The notes: a model not told the origin generated them from the sequence alone. A DNA stretch of 39,920 bases from Bacteroidota bacterium (GCA_028873925.1 JAPPNA010000169.1:1-39920); one strand, 5' to 3'. Counted from the stretch's first letter, positions 18,565-29,017 are shown. Numbers and translations are program-made.

Positions 18565-21500
18565 TACCAGGTATATTGGGTAAGGACACTCAGGCCGAGC
18601 GCGCTGGTGTCCGCACGCAGCCGGGCCAGCAGCCAGGGATACAGCACGTATTCTACCGACAGCGCTTTACGGCTCTGCAGCCTGGACGCATCCGACAGAG
18701 TTTCTGATGCCAGCGGCCAACTGACCGATGTGAACAGGCGGCGTGAGATATGCTTGCCGGCGGTTACCGTCAGGCCCCGGCTGCCCTCGGGTTGAATCCG
18801 AACCACATCCAGACCCAACCCGGCTCCGGCTGCTCCTGCAATAAGCGAGTTCAGCTGACCAATGGCCAGACCGCTGCCCGCCTCCAGTGTGCTGGTGCCC
18901 GCGGATTGAAAGGCATCCGCCGCCGGGCGGCCCGTGGCTATGTAGTGAAGAATATCCGCCGGATCCAGATTTATGGGTTCGCTGCGCAGATTCAGCTCAA
19001 TCGAATTCGTCTCCTGAAGACGGCCTCTGGCTTCCAGCAGGATGGTCACCTGGGCATCCTGGGTGCTCTGTTCACGCACCGCCATGGCCGCCTGGAGATC
19101 AAAATACGGGTCCAGAGAGGGTCCGGCAAACGTGACCCGACCGCGGCGAATGTCAAACCTGCGCCCGAACTGATGCACGGAACTTAGCGAGGGTACCACG
19201 CTCAGGGTACCGATGATCTGCTGCTGCTCAAAGGCGGCCTTGATCATTCTGAGTGAGCCGGCAAGGGCAACATCCATCTCAGGATTCCGGACGGATCGCA
19301 GCCATACATTCCCGGGTATTCCCACCTCCAGATCCATACTCAGCGCGTCGGCTACCGAGTAGGTCGTGGTATCCTGCGCCGTAACGCGAATATTGAAAAA
19401 CTGCTCCAGCATCTGCAGATCCTCCTCCGCAAAGGCCACCCTCCCGGTACTCATATCCGCAGCGGCCTCTCGCGGACGGATAACCGCCCCGGTCATATCA
19501 AGGCGTCCATTCAGCACGGGCCTGACCAGCGTGCCCGCCAGACGCAGTCGCCCATCTGCATCGGCCTGATAGGGTCGCGTATTAACCAGCGTGAAGTCAT
19601 CAAGGATAAGGGCCAGATCCAACTGGAGCGAGCGTAGCGATTCCAGGACCACCTGCCCCTGACCGGCGAGCGTGCCCTGACCGCTGTGCGCGGAGATCTC
19701 TCTGACGCGAATCGTGTCACCTGCCGCCCGGGTGCGCAGCTGTCCCTGGGCCACGGCAATTCCGAGCTCAGGCAGGTGCATTGACAGATCGGCCAAGTCG
19801 GCGGTGCCGGTAAGCCTCGGGCTTTCCGCGGTGCCGGTCAGATCCAGATCCGCCGTCAGATTGCCCGACAGGTCCCGTACCACATCAGGATCCAGGAAAG
19901 GTGTAATCCATGCCAGATTCAGGGCATCGCTTTTTATCCGCAGCGCGGTGTCCACATCCGGCATCGGTGCCGCCCTTGCCAGGCGCAGATCGACCGGCAC
20001 ATAACCGAAAAGGCGCAGCGACGATCCGTCGTGGTGTGTCAGCGCAGCATCCACACCCAGCCGAAAGTCCCCATATTCCACTTCAGCCCGCAGATCACCG
20101 ATGGAGCGGTCCTGCTGATGCACATCCATGACAATCGAACCGCTGACGACCGGACTGACCGCGGGTCCACTGAGGAAAAAGCCTCCGTTTACCGTCCCGC
20201 CCAGATCTTCAAGTCCCAGCAGATCTGCGAACCTCCCCACTTGGACCTCGAACAGGCTGATACCGAGATTCTGCTGTCCATTGAAATCCAACACGCCATC
20301 AATGGCCACTTCCTGAGCGTCCTCCACGATCAGCAGGTTGCGCACGCGGTACCGATCGCCCGTACTGATGGTGGCCGCCTGGTCCAGATGCCAGTGATCC
20401 TCATCCAGGCGCATGTCCAGATCCTCCAGCACCAGGCGCTGCTGTGCCAGATCAGCATACCCCCGGACGCTGGCCCGGCGGCGGTCATCAACAATCAATT
20501 GCGCGTCATACTGAAGCGCCCCCTCCTGATGCCGAACCGCCAGCGACGCACTGCGCGCGGCCAGGGCAGGCACCGACACGCGTGATACCTCCAGTTCGGC
20601 CTCCGACAGCGTGGGCCTCAGTCCGATGACATAGCCCCGCAGCCTGCCCTGCGTGTTGAAGATGCGCACATCTCTCCAGGTGGCTGGCCCGAGCCCGAAA
20701 CCGACCGAATACAGCAGAGAGTCCGCCCCCGACGTAATGTGCACCCGAAACGAATCCGCCGAACTGCCCCCGCCTGTTGCCGGGCCGAGCCATCGCCTCA
20801 GCGGACCGACATCCCTAAGATGCCCCACCAACTCCAGTTCCTGACCGATGCCATGCTTTAGAGCCAACGCGCCGGAGGCCTGCAGGCGCGCCACACCGGA
20901 ATCAAGCGCCAGCGTATCCAGCCGCAGATATCCATCGCGCCAGGCCCCGCGGGCCCGCCCTGCTTCAAGCACGATCCCACTCACCGCGGCATCACTGACG
21001 AACACCTCCGCACGTTCCAGCACCAGGCTTTCCAGATCTGACCCCGACCCGGCCAAATCGAAACTGCCGGATGCGACAGCTTCCAGGCCAGCCAGTGCCT
21101 CAAGGTCCAGCTCTCGGACCCGGCCTCGCGTCGCAAAGCTCCCATCGGCCCGCTGCAGCAGCGTATCCACCACCAGATATCCGGATGGCAGCTCAAGACT
21201 CAGGCGGCCTGCGGTGGCTCCTTCGGCTGCAAGTAATTCTATCGTGCCCCCGCGCACTACCTGCCGGTTCACAGTGGAGCTGTCCAAGTGCATCTGCAGG
21301 TGACCGGACCCGCTGCGGATAAAGGCACGGTCTATGACCCCTGTCAGCTGCGTCCGCCAGGTTGTATCACTAAGGATGGCACCCAGATTGACCCCCTCAA
21401 AGTTCGCATGTCGCAAAGAAACCGCCGGTGCGTCAAGCAGGGAATCCATATCAGCTGCTAAGTCCAGTCCGCCACCGGGCCAGTAAATCTGCACAGATAC

Positions 21501-23405
21501 AGCCCCCGTGTCTGCAACTACACCCAGCGCCAGGTGAGCGCTGTCAACAGCCTGTTCCCCCACCCATGAGTTCTCCAGGCGCGCTGAGGCTTCCACCTGG
21601 TCAAGACCCCACCCGGAAAGCCGCAACGCACCTGTAAGATGGCTGGCTACGGGTGCGCCAAATGCCTTCATGTCTGCGCCTGTAATGGACATCCGGGACA
21701 CGGACCAAACCGGATGCGGCCCCGAATAATTCAATCCGCCGACTCCCCGAGCATCCCCGGCCGCCGTATTGATCTCAAAATCCGCCTGTACGTCCGACCG
21801 GTCCATTTCAATGCGTGCAAGTGCTGAACCGACCGCCAGCTCATTGAGCCAGGAAGAATCCGCCCGCAGGTCCATCGTGAGACTGTCGGGGGGCCATCGG
21901 CCATTGAGATCGACCTCCGCGTTTACGCGACTGAATGCGTCCGCACCGGTCAGACCGGCCAGGTCCAGGTCGGTAAGCCTAAGCTGCCCGGTCAGTACCG
22001 AGTCCCTACGCCGGGAGTCCAGGATGATCGCTCCCTGATCCGTGGCAATAAGCCCGGCAATCTCAAAGGAAACGGAATCCATCCGACCACGAATCTTTCC
22101 GGCCGTAATGCTGCGTGCTCCCATGCGGCCGCCGATCAGCGTGAGGCCTGCCGTAAGTTCCTCGGCAAGATCCACTTGTACGGACCCGTCAATTGCGCTG
22201 GACTGATGCGCCACATACCGCCCGATATCAAACCCCCTGAAGGCACCGCCAATCCGTCCGTGCATCTCTGCAAGAGCCACTTCGCCCTTGAGGTCCATGT
22301 ATGCTGAGGCCAACTGACCCTGCACGTCCAGTGCTGCCTGACCATTTGTGATTGCGGCACTTGCCTGGACAGCGTCCATGGACACGCCGCTAAGGCTGCC
22401 CCGTACGTCAGTGAGCACAAGTTCGCCGGAAAGGTGCCCGGCTGACCGGCCCAAGAGATAGCCCTCAATATCCGCAGCTATGCGCCCAGGGGCCAGATCA
22501 GACACCACTGCGGGATTCAGGTTGCGGATGCGCAGTGAGTCAATGACCCACTGATTCCGAAGGGGGTTGAGCGTAGCGGCTGCCACCACATATCCGCCAT
22601 CGGTGAAAGTGCCCGAGGCCGACAGATGCATAGCACCTTCAGGACCGACCAGACGGGCCTCCAAAATCAGAGACTCCTCGGAATGGGGCATCCAAGGGGC
22701 CAACTCCTGCAGATGAAGCGGCGTGGTCCGCAAGCGCACATCAGCTCCGATGCCGGGTTCAACATGCCCGCCTGCGACCATAACCGTCTGCTGACCTGTC
22801 ACGATGAGCGTGTCCAGATCGAGCCTGCCGCCATCCCATTGGGCCCGGCCGGCCAGACTTACCGGCTGCACGTTCGGATCCCATTGGAGGCTTGTATAAA
22901 GCGTATCCAACCGCAGGTCCCATCCCGGACGCAACCGGCCTTCCAGCCAAATGGACGAGGCGACAGCCACAGAATCCAGAAGCGTCAGGCGACCCTCACG
23001 CACGGTGAAATAATCCACGCGCACCTTGGGAGGATCAGCATTGTCTGGCTCCGGCGGCGTGCCTGCCGGGGGCTTAAGCCGTAGATCTGCGCCAACCAGG
23101 GCAACCTCCGACAGATGCCACCGACCGGCAATAAGGCCTCGATGGTCCGGCCTCAAAATGACCGTATCCGCTGCTACCTCCAAAGCGCCCCAACTGATAC
23201 TGAGTCCGCGCAGTTCCAGTGTTGTCAGCCAGTGCCCGCGCAAAGATTCAAGAGAGACTTTCGCGCCCGCCAGTTGCAGGCTCGCGCGCACAATGCCAGC
23301 CAGACTCCAGGGCAGCGAAACGGCCGCAACCAACGAAATGACAACCAAAGCTGCCCAGAGCCACCGCCTTCGTGCCTGGATCCACGCCTTGCTGCGACTG
23401 ATCAT
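18564..23405 (-). CDS. tamB: TamB-like translocation/assembly protein
   Basis: A 1613-aa AsmA/TamB-superfamily protein. The ATG at 23405 was preferred over a GTG at 23447 because it gives a short basic N-terminus followed directly by a transmembrane anchor (WLWAALVVISLVAAVSL). The long middle is repetitive beta sequence expected to form a hydrophobic groove spanning the periplasm. The C-terminal TamB (DUF490) domain (about 1250-1613) includes FDIRRGRVTFAGPSLDPYFDL in part and the typical SEPINLDPADILHYIATGRP. TamB works with the outer-membrane barrel TamA, and AsmA-like proteins are implicated in phospholipid transport to the outer membrane. Here it heads the MCE operon (TAATG overlap with mlaE), while a TamA-like gene lies 3.4 kb upstream. 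Confidence 0.9.
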   Translation of the reverse strand: MISRSKAWIQARRRWLWAALVVISLVAAVSLPWSLAGIVRASLQLAGAKVSLESLRGHWLTTLELRGLSISWGALEVAADTVILRPDHRGLIAGRWHLSEVALVGADLRLKPPAGTPPEPDNADPPKVRVDYFTVREGRLTLLDSVAVASSIWLEGRLRPGWDLRLDTLYTSLQWDPNVQPVSLAGRAQWDGGRLDLDTLIVTGQQTVMVAGGHVEPGIGADVRLRTTPLHLQELAPWMPHSEESLILEARLVGPEGAMHLSASGTFTDGGYVVAAATLNPLRNQWVIDSLRIRNLNPAVVSDLAPGRIAADIEGYLLGRSAGHLSGELVLTDVRGSLSGVSMDAVQASAAITNGQAALDVQGQLASAYMDLKGEVALAEMHGRIGGAFRGFDIGRYVAHQSSAIDGSVQVDLAEELTAGLTLIGGRMGARSITAGKIRGRMDSVSFEIAGLIATDQGAIILDSRRRDSVLTGQLRLTDLDLAGLTGADAFSRVNAEVDLNGRWPPDSLTMDLRADSSWLNELAVGSALARIEMDRSDVQADFEINTAAGDARGVGGLNYSGPHPVWSVSRMSITGADMKAFGAPVASHLTGALRLSGWGLDQVEASARLENSWVGEQAVDSAHLALGVVADTGAVSVQIYWPGGGLDLAADMDSLLDAPAVSLRHANFEGVNLGAILSDTTWRTQLTGVIDRAFIRSGSGHLQMHLDSSTVNRQVVRGGTIELLAAEGATAGRLSLELPSGYLVVDTLLQRADGSFATRGRVRELDLEALAGLEAVASGSFDLAGSGSDLESLVLERAEVFVSDAAVSGIVLEAGRARGAWRDGYLRLDTLALDSGVARLQASGALALKHGIGQELELVGHLRDVGPLRRWLGPATGGGSSADSFRVHITSGADSLLYSVGFGLGPATWRDVRIFNTQGRLRGYVIGLRPTLSEAELEVSRVSVPALAARSASLAVRHQEGALQYDAQLIVDDRRRASVRGYADLAQQRLVLEDLDMRLDEDHWHLDQAATISTGDRYRVRNLLIVEDAQEVAIDGVLDFNGQQNLGISLFEVQVGRFADLLGLEDLGGTVNGGFFLSGPAVSPVVSGSIVMDVHQQDRSIGDLRAEVEYGDFRLGVDAALTHHDGSSLRLFGYVPVDLRLARAAPMPDVDTALRIKSDALNLAWITPFLDPDVVRDLSGNLTADLDLTGTAESPRLTGTADLADLSMHLPELGIAVAQGQLRTRAAGDTIRVREISAHSGQGTLAGQGQVVLESLRSLQLDLALILDDFTLVNTRPYQADADGRLRLAGTLVRPVLNGRLDMTGAVIRPREAAADMSTGRVAFAEEDLQMLEQFFNIRVTAQDTTTYSVADALSMDLEVGIPGNVWLRSVRNPEMDVALAGSLRMIKAAFEQQQIIGTLSVVPSLSSVHQFGRRFDIRRGRVTFAGPSLDPYFDLQAAMAVREQSTQDAQVTILLEARGRLQETNSIELNLRSEPINLDPADILHYIATGRPAADAFQSAGTSTLEAGSGLAIGQLNSLIAGAAGAGLGLDVVRIQPEGSRGLTVTAGKHISRRLFTSVSWPLASETLSDASRLQSRKALSVEYVLYPWLLARLRADTSALGLSVLTQYTW

Positions 23406-24298
23406 GCGCGGCGGATGGGTAAGACCGCCGGTGGGGGCCACATACACTGCGGGTTGGATGATCGTCCACCGCCTGTAAGAGCTGCTGTCAACGCTCTCTG
23501 TCTGCTAATACCTGCCATTCCGCGCTCAACCGACCACGGCTGATGAGGATGGCTCGCTGCGCACTGCATGGGGGCAGCCTGTTGAGGACCAGGATGGCCG
23601 CCTGCGCTGCACAACCACCCAGAGTCCGGCGCACAGGAGCGTCCTTCTGCCCCCGTGCGCAATGGGAAGTGAAGCGATCCCGTATGCCCCGCGGTCGATT
23701 GTTTCAGCAGGGTTGACCGGGGATTCCGGCTCGTTGACTGGAAAGTGTACCGATTTGAGGCATGCCAGAGCCGCCTGGAATCGGCCGCCTGCGCTGTGGT
23801 TCGGTTACCCAGAGTAAGCAGCGCTTCCCTCGCCGACCGGATGATGTATTGGCCCCTCAGGTTAGGTATTCTATCTGTGCCTGACGATTCGCCGGGAATG
23901 CTGAATGTCCGCAGACCGCCCGGCTCAGCTCCGTACGTCCGCCCGCGGCGATTCAGGGCTGCGACATTCACCCCGCCGACCTGGAACCCTTGCCGGGCGC
24001 GAGGGACTTCAGTCAGCGTACCAGCGATCAGATCATCTTCAACCCGTGTGCGCGGCAGATCATCGCGCGCAACCGGGCACATGTCCAAGTAAGGTGCTTG
24101 CCCTTTGCCGATCTTGGTCCGCAGGGTTCCAACGCCCTTTGCCACCGCCCGCTCATTCCGGCCTTTGGTACACGCATCAATGATCCTGTTCTCTGCCGAT
24201 CGCAGCAACCTACGGTCCAGCTCAGCCCGTACCGCAACGCTCAGCGGCGGCCTCCGGCGCGTTGGGCATGGCATCACCGGCCGGATTAGTCCCGCCAT
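23406..24298 (-). other. Open frame of doubtful coding status before tamB
   Basis: The 924-base gap between the 2OG-oxygenase gene and tamB contains one uninterrupted minus-strand frame from a TTG at 24352 (first ATG at 24298) that ends at 23402, inside tamB. The part from about 24240 to 23740 reads somewhat like protein (LRTKIGKGQAPYLDM, VNVAALNRRGRTYG, LRGQYIIRSAREALLTLGN). The C-terminal third is rich in Gly, Pro, Cys and Ser and looks non-coding. I recognise no family. No tmRNA, RNase P or SRP signature was found in the gap. It may be a decayed gene or long leader. Confidence 0.2.
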
Positions 24299-24329
24299 CG
24301 GGCTACGGCTCCTTGATCCATTTGGGGCA

Positions 24330-26705
24330 TTAATGGCCTTTTGAGGCAACAAGGGCCGATTCCAGCAGCTGCAGTCGCTCCGCCTCTATTGTGCCACGCT
24401 CATGGGTAGGTACCACCGACGACAATCGGCTGATGCGCTTGACATCCTCTGCATACTCTTTGAGCCGGCGCTTGTAGCCGTTTCGGTTTTTGGTGCAGAC
24501 CAGGCTGTAGGGACTCCCTTTGCGCTCGGTGACATAATCCAAATCCAGTTGGTGGGACTTAATCAGATGACGGAGATATAGGCGGGAGGCCTTGGCGACT
24601 TTAAATCGCTTAACACGCTCGGTATGGTGCGTACAAAATGCCTGCAATTCAGTGCACAGCTCACGGTCACACGGCAGGTCTACATCAATTTGCCAATTCG
24701 TCGGCTCGCTGGGTGGAACGCTGCTGCGCTCAAGAAGAAAATCAACGGCTAGGCGCCATAACATCCGATACGCCCGGGTGCCGGAAAAATTCCGGATCCT
24801 GTTTAAACCCGACACGACCGTAGGCAGCATGCGGTCCGGCGTAACGATCCGCGGATACGCCGCAATGATTTGGGCGGCCTGGACCGATTCTGCGGTGAGT
24901 CCCAGGCGCTCGGTGAGCACAAACAGGCTGCGGAGTGCCTTCGCATCCGGTGATAAGCGTTTGAATTCCGTCTTGCTGCCGGAATGCCTGTACCCGTGCC
25001 CAGGGGTAATCTTGTTCAGGGCTTCTGCAGCAGCCTCCAGTGAGGCACGCAGACCGCCTGCGGCCGTACGCACCGATGCCCGTTCCACGTCCCGCCACTC
25101 AAGTTGGGCCTTACCCCGACGCTTTGCGACCAGGGTTAACAGCGCGAGCACTTCCTTGGACCGCTTCAACATATATCTCTCCACCAGCGACAGCATAATT
25201 CGCCCTCCAATTTCGGGACCAAGCTTGCGGATCAGCTCCGCCAAAGACTGATTCTCGCCGCCGGTGTATTGCTTGAGCACGGTGCCGTTGATGAAACGCG
25301 TCGCCAGATTGGTATCGCCGGCCGCATCCAACAGCCGCAGCATGTCCTCGCGGGCATCGTCATGGGACCTGAAGTAGGTACTTTCCGGCCACACCTCAAT
25401 CAACACCGCAAGCATACGGCGGATTGAAGCTGGATCTTCGCGGTCACATTGGTCTTCCACCCAGGAGACTGCGTTACCAATACTCCTGCCTGCGACGATT
25501 TTCACGGTCTGCGCTTTGGGCCATATTACCAGTGCCGCAAACCGGTAAATCAGTTCAAGCGTTGGGCCGTAATTCCCATGATACTCCTCCAATAGTTCGT
25601 CATCGGGATCCGCGTTCTTCAGCGCTTCAGGGGGATGGATTTCGCCACCGTTGAGATGGAGTTTGCCGAGTTGTGGACGACTGCCATCCGGGGCAATCCA
25701 GTTTTCGAGATGCTCATCCCGATCGTGTACTTCGGCCAGCCTGTCACCCGATATGGGCTCTTCGTTGCCATACCCATAATCCATCTCCGGGTCCCCCGTT
25801 TCCGAAATATGCAGCGTAGCTGCATAAATGGAGCAGTCTGCACGTTCAGCGGCCCGTCCCAGTACTTGGGCAACGGCCGCATCGGTGCCCTTGAGCGTGT
25901 CAAATGACAGGCCCTCTTCGCTGTAGCCGTGATCAAGCAGCCAGACCAGCTTCTCGGTCTTACCCTGTTTACGCCATTTATTGAGGCAGGCTGCCACCTC
26001 GTGGGTCAAATCCGCATAGTTGGGTGCACCCTCCCACTGCGGACCGTTCCGAACGAACAGGTTGAAGACTAAAGATATTCGATGTCCTTGGGTTACCGGC
26101 CGTGCCTCGTGCAGACAGTCTGCATAGAAGGCCGCGAAGGCCAGTTCAGAGGGATCCTGCGCACTCATGTCAATGGTGGTCGCTTCCCCGCCGTGGCGGA
26201 CGACCAGTTCGCCCCCTTCGCCCGGTGTGGGCAGCGACAGCGAAAGCGTGGCGATCATGCCCGGTACTTTCTCCGTATCCCGATGAGCAGCAAAGAAACC
26301 TCCCTCCCGGTAGACTAGGAGCTTGTAGAGCTCTGTGCCGAGCTTTCCGTCGGGCAGCCCAAGCTCCTGGCTCACCTGCTCCATGATTTTCTTAAAGGTG
26401 TCCGACCATCCGCGGCCGCCCACGCGAACCTGCTTTGCATCAAGCTGCCAGCAATCCCGCACGGAGGTGTCCGTAAGCGTCCGGGTACCCTTGCCGTAGG
26501 GCGCGCGCTCGGCCACTTGGATCAGCGCCTCAATCTGCGCCAGCAGCACCGGGAACGAGAGCATACCCACCTGATCCACCGTAACACGCGGCATCGGCAC
26601 AATGAGCCTGCCGGCCGCACAGTAGTTGCCCGGACGATCCACCTTCTTCAGCAATTTGATCAGCTGCCTGCTCGCCGGACCGTACGCTTTGGTATCCATG
26701 TACAA
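24330..26705 (-). CDS. Large 2-oxoglutarate/Fe(II) oxygenase
   Basis: A 791-aa protein with a prolyl-4-hydroxylase-like domain near the N-terminus. The region YKLLVYREGGFFAAHRDTEK supplies H141 and D143, and LHEARPVTQGHRISLVF supplies the distal H199 with the 2OG-binding R209 ten residues later, exactly the family spacing. The iron site is therefore complete. The remaining 580 residues are mostly helical and unassigned. Near the C-terminus DLPCDRELCTELQAF and GSPYSLVCTKN resemble segments I recall from large fungal and a few bacterial 2OG proteins of unknown function. No signal peptide, so it should act in the cytoplasm. The substrate is unknown. It lies 90 bases after the TamA-like gene, interrupting the tamA-tamB neighbourhood, which suggests later insertion or transfer. 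Confidence 0.8.
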   Translation of the reverse strand: MYMDTKAYGPASRQLIKLLKKVDRPGNYCAAGRLIVPMPRVTVDQVGMLSFPVLLAQIEALIQVAERAPYGKGTRTLTDTSVRDCWQLDAKQVRVGGRGWSDTFKKIMEQVSQELGLPDGKLGTELYKLLVYREGGFFAAHRDTEKVPGMIATLSLSLPTPGEGGELVVRHGGEATTIDMSAQDPSELAFAAFYADCLHEARPVTQGHRISLVFNLFVRNGPQWEGAPNYADLTHEVAACLNKWRKQGKTEKLVWLLDHGYSEEGLSFDTLKGTDAAVAQVLGRAAERADCSIYAATLHISETGDPEMDYGYGNEEPISGDRLAEVHDRDEHLENWIAPDGSRPQLGKLHLNGGEIHPPEALKNADPDDELLEEYHGNYGPTLELIYRFAALVIWPKAQTVKIVAGRSIGNAVSWVEDQCDREDPASIRRMLAVLIEVWPESTYFRSHDDAREDMLRLLDAAGDTNLATRFINGTVLKQYTGGENQSLAELIRKLGPEIGGRIMLSLVERYMLKRSKEVLALLTLVAKRRGKAQLEWRDVERASVRTAAGGLRASLEAAAEALNKITPGHGYRHSGSKTEFKRLSPDAKALRSLFVLTERLGLTAESVQAAQIIAAYPRIVTPDRMLPTVVSGLNRIRNFSGTRAYRMLWRLAVDFLLERSSVPPSEPTNWQIDVDLPCDRELCTELQAFCTHHTERVKRFKVAKASRLYLRHLIKSHQLDLDYVTERKGSPYSLVCTKNRNGYKRRLKEYAEDVKRISRLSSVVPTHERGTIEAERLQLLESALVASKGH

Positions 26706-26794
26706 TTTGACTGTTTACTGCGCTAAGTTACCGTTTTTGCGAGTTTTCCACGGACCTCCGATGATCCGGCACTTAACAGCGGGTTTACCGTTCA

Positions 26795-29017
26795 TCAGAA
26801 GGGCTGCCCGATACTGAAGTGGACCCGGATGCGACGCCAGTCGGAATAGTACGCCTCCTCCAGCCCCCGCGCCGACCGGAATGCGTTCCTCGGAGACTGC
26901 AGGTCCAATGGGTCTGGATTTGCTTTGACCGCCAGATCCACACGAATCAATCCTACGGGGGTATCGTAGCGGATGCCGATGCCAGCGCCGATTCTGAACC
27001 GGTCCCAACGCAGTCGCCCGTCGTCAGCCAGGCCGCATTGAATCTCGTACGGCAGGCGCACCGGTACGACCAGCGCAGGATCTGCAAACAGCTCCGCCGC
27101 ACAGGTCGGAGCCGCATAGGACGATACCTGGCCGGCATCCGCGAAAACCGCCGCATGCCAGTCGCCGGTGAGCGGGACCTGCAGTTCCGTGCCGACAAAC
27201 AGGCGGGTCAGACCGCCGGCCGGTTCGTAGAACCTGTGGGTCAGTTCTTCACCCGACTGTTCGGTGCGGTTGGACTTTGCCCCGGCGAAACCCGTGCTCC
27301 AGCCGCGCACATCACTGGCACCGCCTGTGTAAAAGCGTACCGCATCGTATCTGTTTTCATAGGGCGCGGCAAACTGGGCATCTATGGTCACCGGCCCGTC
27401 CGCCGAGTAGTAGGTAACCGACTGCACGCCTGCAGGCCAGATCTTCCCTGCTCCGACCCGGACTGTAAGCTTGCGCCGGCGGCCCAGCGGAACATATCCG
27501 GCAAGGTCCAATTGGGCTTTGGTATATTCAAGCCCCAAGCCCGCAATTCCGAGGAATCTCTCCGCAATCCCCGCCTGCTCCACTGCGGGTCTGATGATCC
27601 AACCGCGCGTGGGTCGCAGATAGTCGTCGGTTGTTGATATCGTACCGCTGAGCGTTAGCACACTCTTATCGTACACATCACGCACCGGGCTGTCGGGGTC
27701 AGGCCGAGCGGCGGTGAATTGAGCTTCGCGGCTCAGCAGATAACTAAGACTGATGGCCTGCCTGCGCGGGTCACCCGCATACCAGCTGTTGCTGACACCG
27801 TACGAACGGCGGTTGTACCCCAGATATCTGTCGGATTCATCCAGCAGCGGGTCCCGCTCATACAGCAGGTACGGTTCAATGCTGGCATTCAGCCATGAAA
27901 ATCCGATTTGCGGCATTCCCAGCGTCACGGAAGTCCGAAGGCGCCGTGAAACCTGAGCACCTGTCTCCGTGAAAGCCAGAAGCCCGGATTCCACTTCCGC
28001 AGAAACACTCAGCAGGCGGCCGCCACCGAGAAAATTCCGCTTGGACAGGGTTCCCTGACCCGTCAGGCCAGTACGCTGGTGATATCCTGTTTCTGCTGAT
28101 ATATGTCGCAGCCGGGCCTGCTGCACGGTAATGAGCACATGCACGGTGCTGTCACGCGGCTGGTCCGGCACATTCACCTGGGCCGCGCTGAACAGATTCA
28201 GGGCAAACAACGCACGCTGCGCCGCCAGCAGTTGAGACTGAGCAAAGACATCGCCTTCTCCAAATGGCAGTGTACGCCGGATCACCTGGTCGTCTATGCG
28301 CCGCTCGCCTTCAATAGAGATCGAATCGACCATACTTATCGGGCCCGAATCCACCAGAAAGCTGATATCCGCCACATTGTACAGCGAGTCCACCTCCAGT
28401 TGCGTTTGGAGCCTGGCAAACGCATAGCCCTGATCTTTCAGCCAACCCAGCACCTGATCTTCAATTCTAACCAATTCAAACGATGTGAGTCGGTCCCCCG
28501 TCTTGAAGCTGGTGGCATCTCTAAAGGTGATCCACCGGTCGCGCATATCGCCCTCAAACGCATACGCCAGATACCCGGCCTCTGCAAAAAAGCCCACATC
28601 CTGGATAATCAGGGGCGCGCCCTGTCGAATGCTGAAGACTATATCAATCCGGTTGGTGGCGGCGTTCAATGTTGATCCGGCGTAATCCACATACGCATTC
28701 AGGTAACCGGCCTCATGGTAGGCTGATCGCATCCGTACCACATCGCTCTGCAGCTCGATCGGATCCAGGATGAAGGCATCCAGGGACCGCAGACCGATGG
28801 CGATGCTGATCCTTTCGCGCCATCGGGGGCCTCGGGTAACAATCAGCTCATTCAGCTCATGGGCGGAAAACAAACGCAGCTCACGGCGGGTGTCGCGGAA
28901 GTCAAACGAAACACTTCGCACCACAGTCTGCCCGTCCGCCTCCAGAAAATCCGTCTGACCCGGTACCGGGGCTACTGGCAACAGCAGTACCAGGCAGGCA
29001 GCAAGACTCCTGGACAT
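26795..29017 (-). CDS. TamA/BamA-family outer-membrane protein
   Basis: Omp85-superfamily protein, 740 aa, with a signal peptide (cleavage near residue 20). POTRA-like modules occupy about the first 330 residues (for example IDIVFSIRQGAPLIIQDVGF, then SISIEGERRIDDQVI). A 16-strand barrel domain follows. The hallmark loop GG565ASDVRGW (R571) is present, and the chain ends in phenylalanine, as outer-membrane barrels usually do. It is shorter than typical BamA and, with tamB nearby in the same direction, is better called TamA-like; a second BamA paralogue is not excluded. It starts 18 bases after the clpX stop. Confidence 0.85.
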   Translation of the reverse strand: MSRSLAACLVLLLPVAPVPGQTDFLEADGQTVVRSVSFDFRDTRRELRLFSAHELNELIVTRGPRWRERISIAIGLRSLDAFILDPIELQSDVVRMRSAYHEAGYLNAYVDYAGSTLNAATNRIDIVFSIRQGAPLIIQDVGFFAEAGYLAYAFEGDMRDRWITFRDATSFKTGDRLTSFELVRIEDQVLGWLKDQGYAFARLQTQLEVDSLYNVADISFLVDSGPISMVDSISIEGERRIDDQVIRRTLPFGEGDVFAQSQLLAAQRALFALNLFSAAQVNVPDQPRDSTVHVLITVQQARLRHISAETGYHQRTGLTGQGTLSKRNFLGGGRLLSVSAEVESGLLAFTETGAQVSRRLRTSVTLGMPQIGFSWLNASIEPYLLYERDPLLDESDRYLGYNRRSYGVSNSWYAGDPRRQAISLSYLLSREAQFTAARPDPDSPVRDVYDKSVLTLSGTISTTDDYLRPTRGWIIRPAVEQAGIAERFLGIAGLGLEYTKAQLDLAGYVPLGRRRKLTVRVGAGKIWPAGVQSVTYYSADGPVTIDAQFAAPYENRYDAVRFYTGGASDVRGWSTGFAGAKSNRTEQSGEELTHRFYEPAGGLTRLFVGTELQVPLTGDWHAAVFADAGQVSSYAAPTCAAELFADPALVVPVRLPYEIQCGLADDGRLRWDRFRIGAGIGIRYDTPVGLIRVDLAVKANPDPLDLQSPRNAFRSARGLEEAYYSDWRRIRVHFSIGQPF

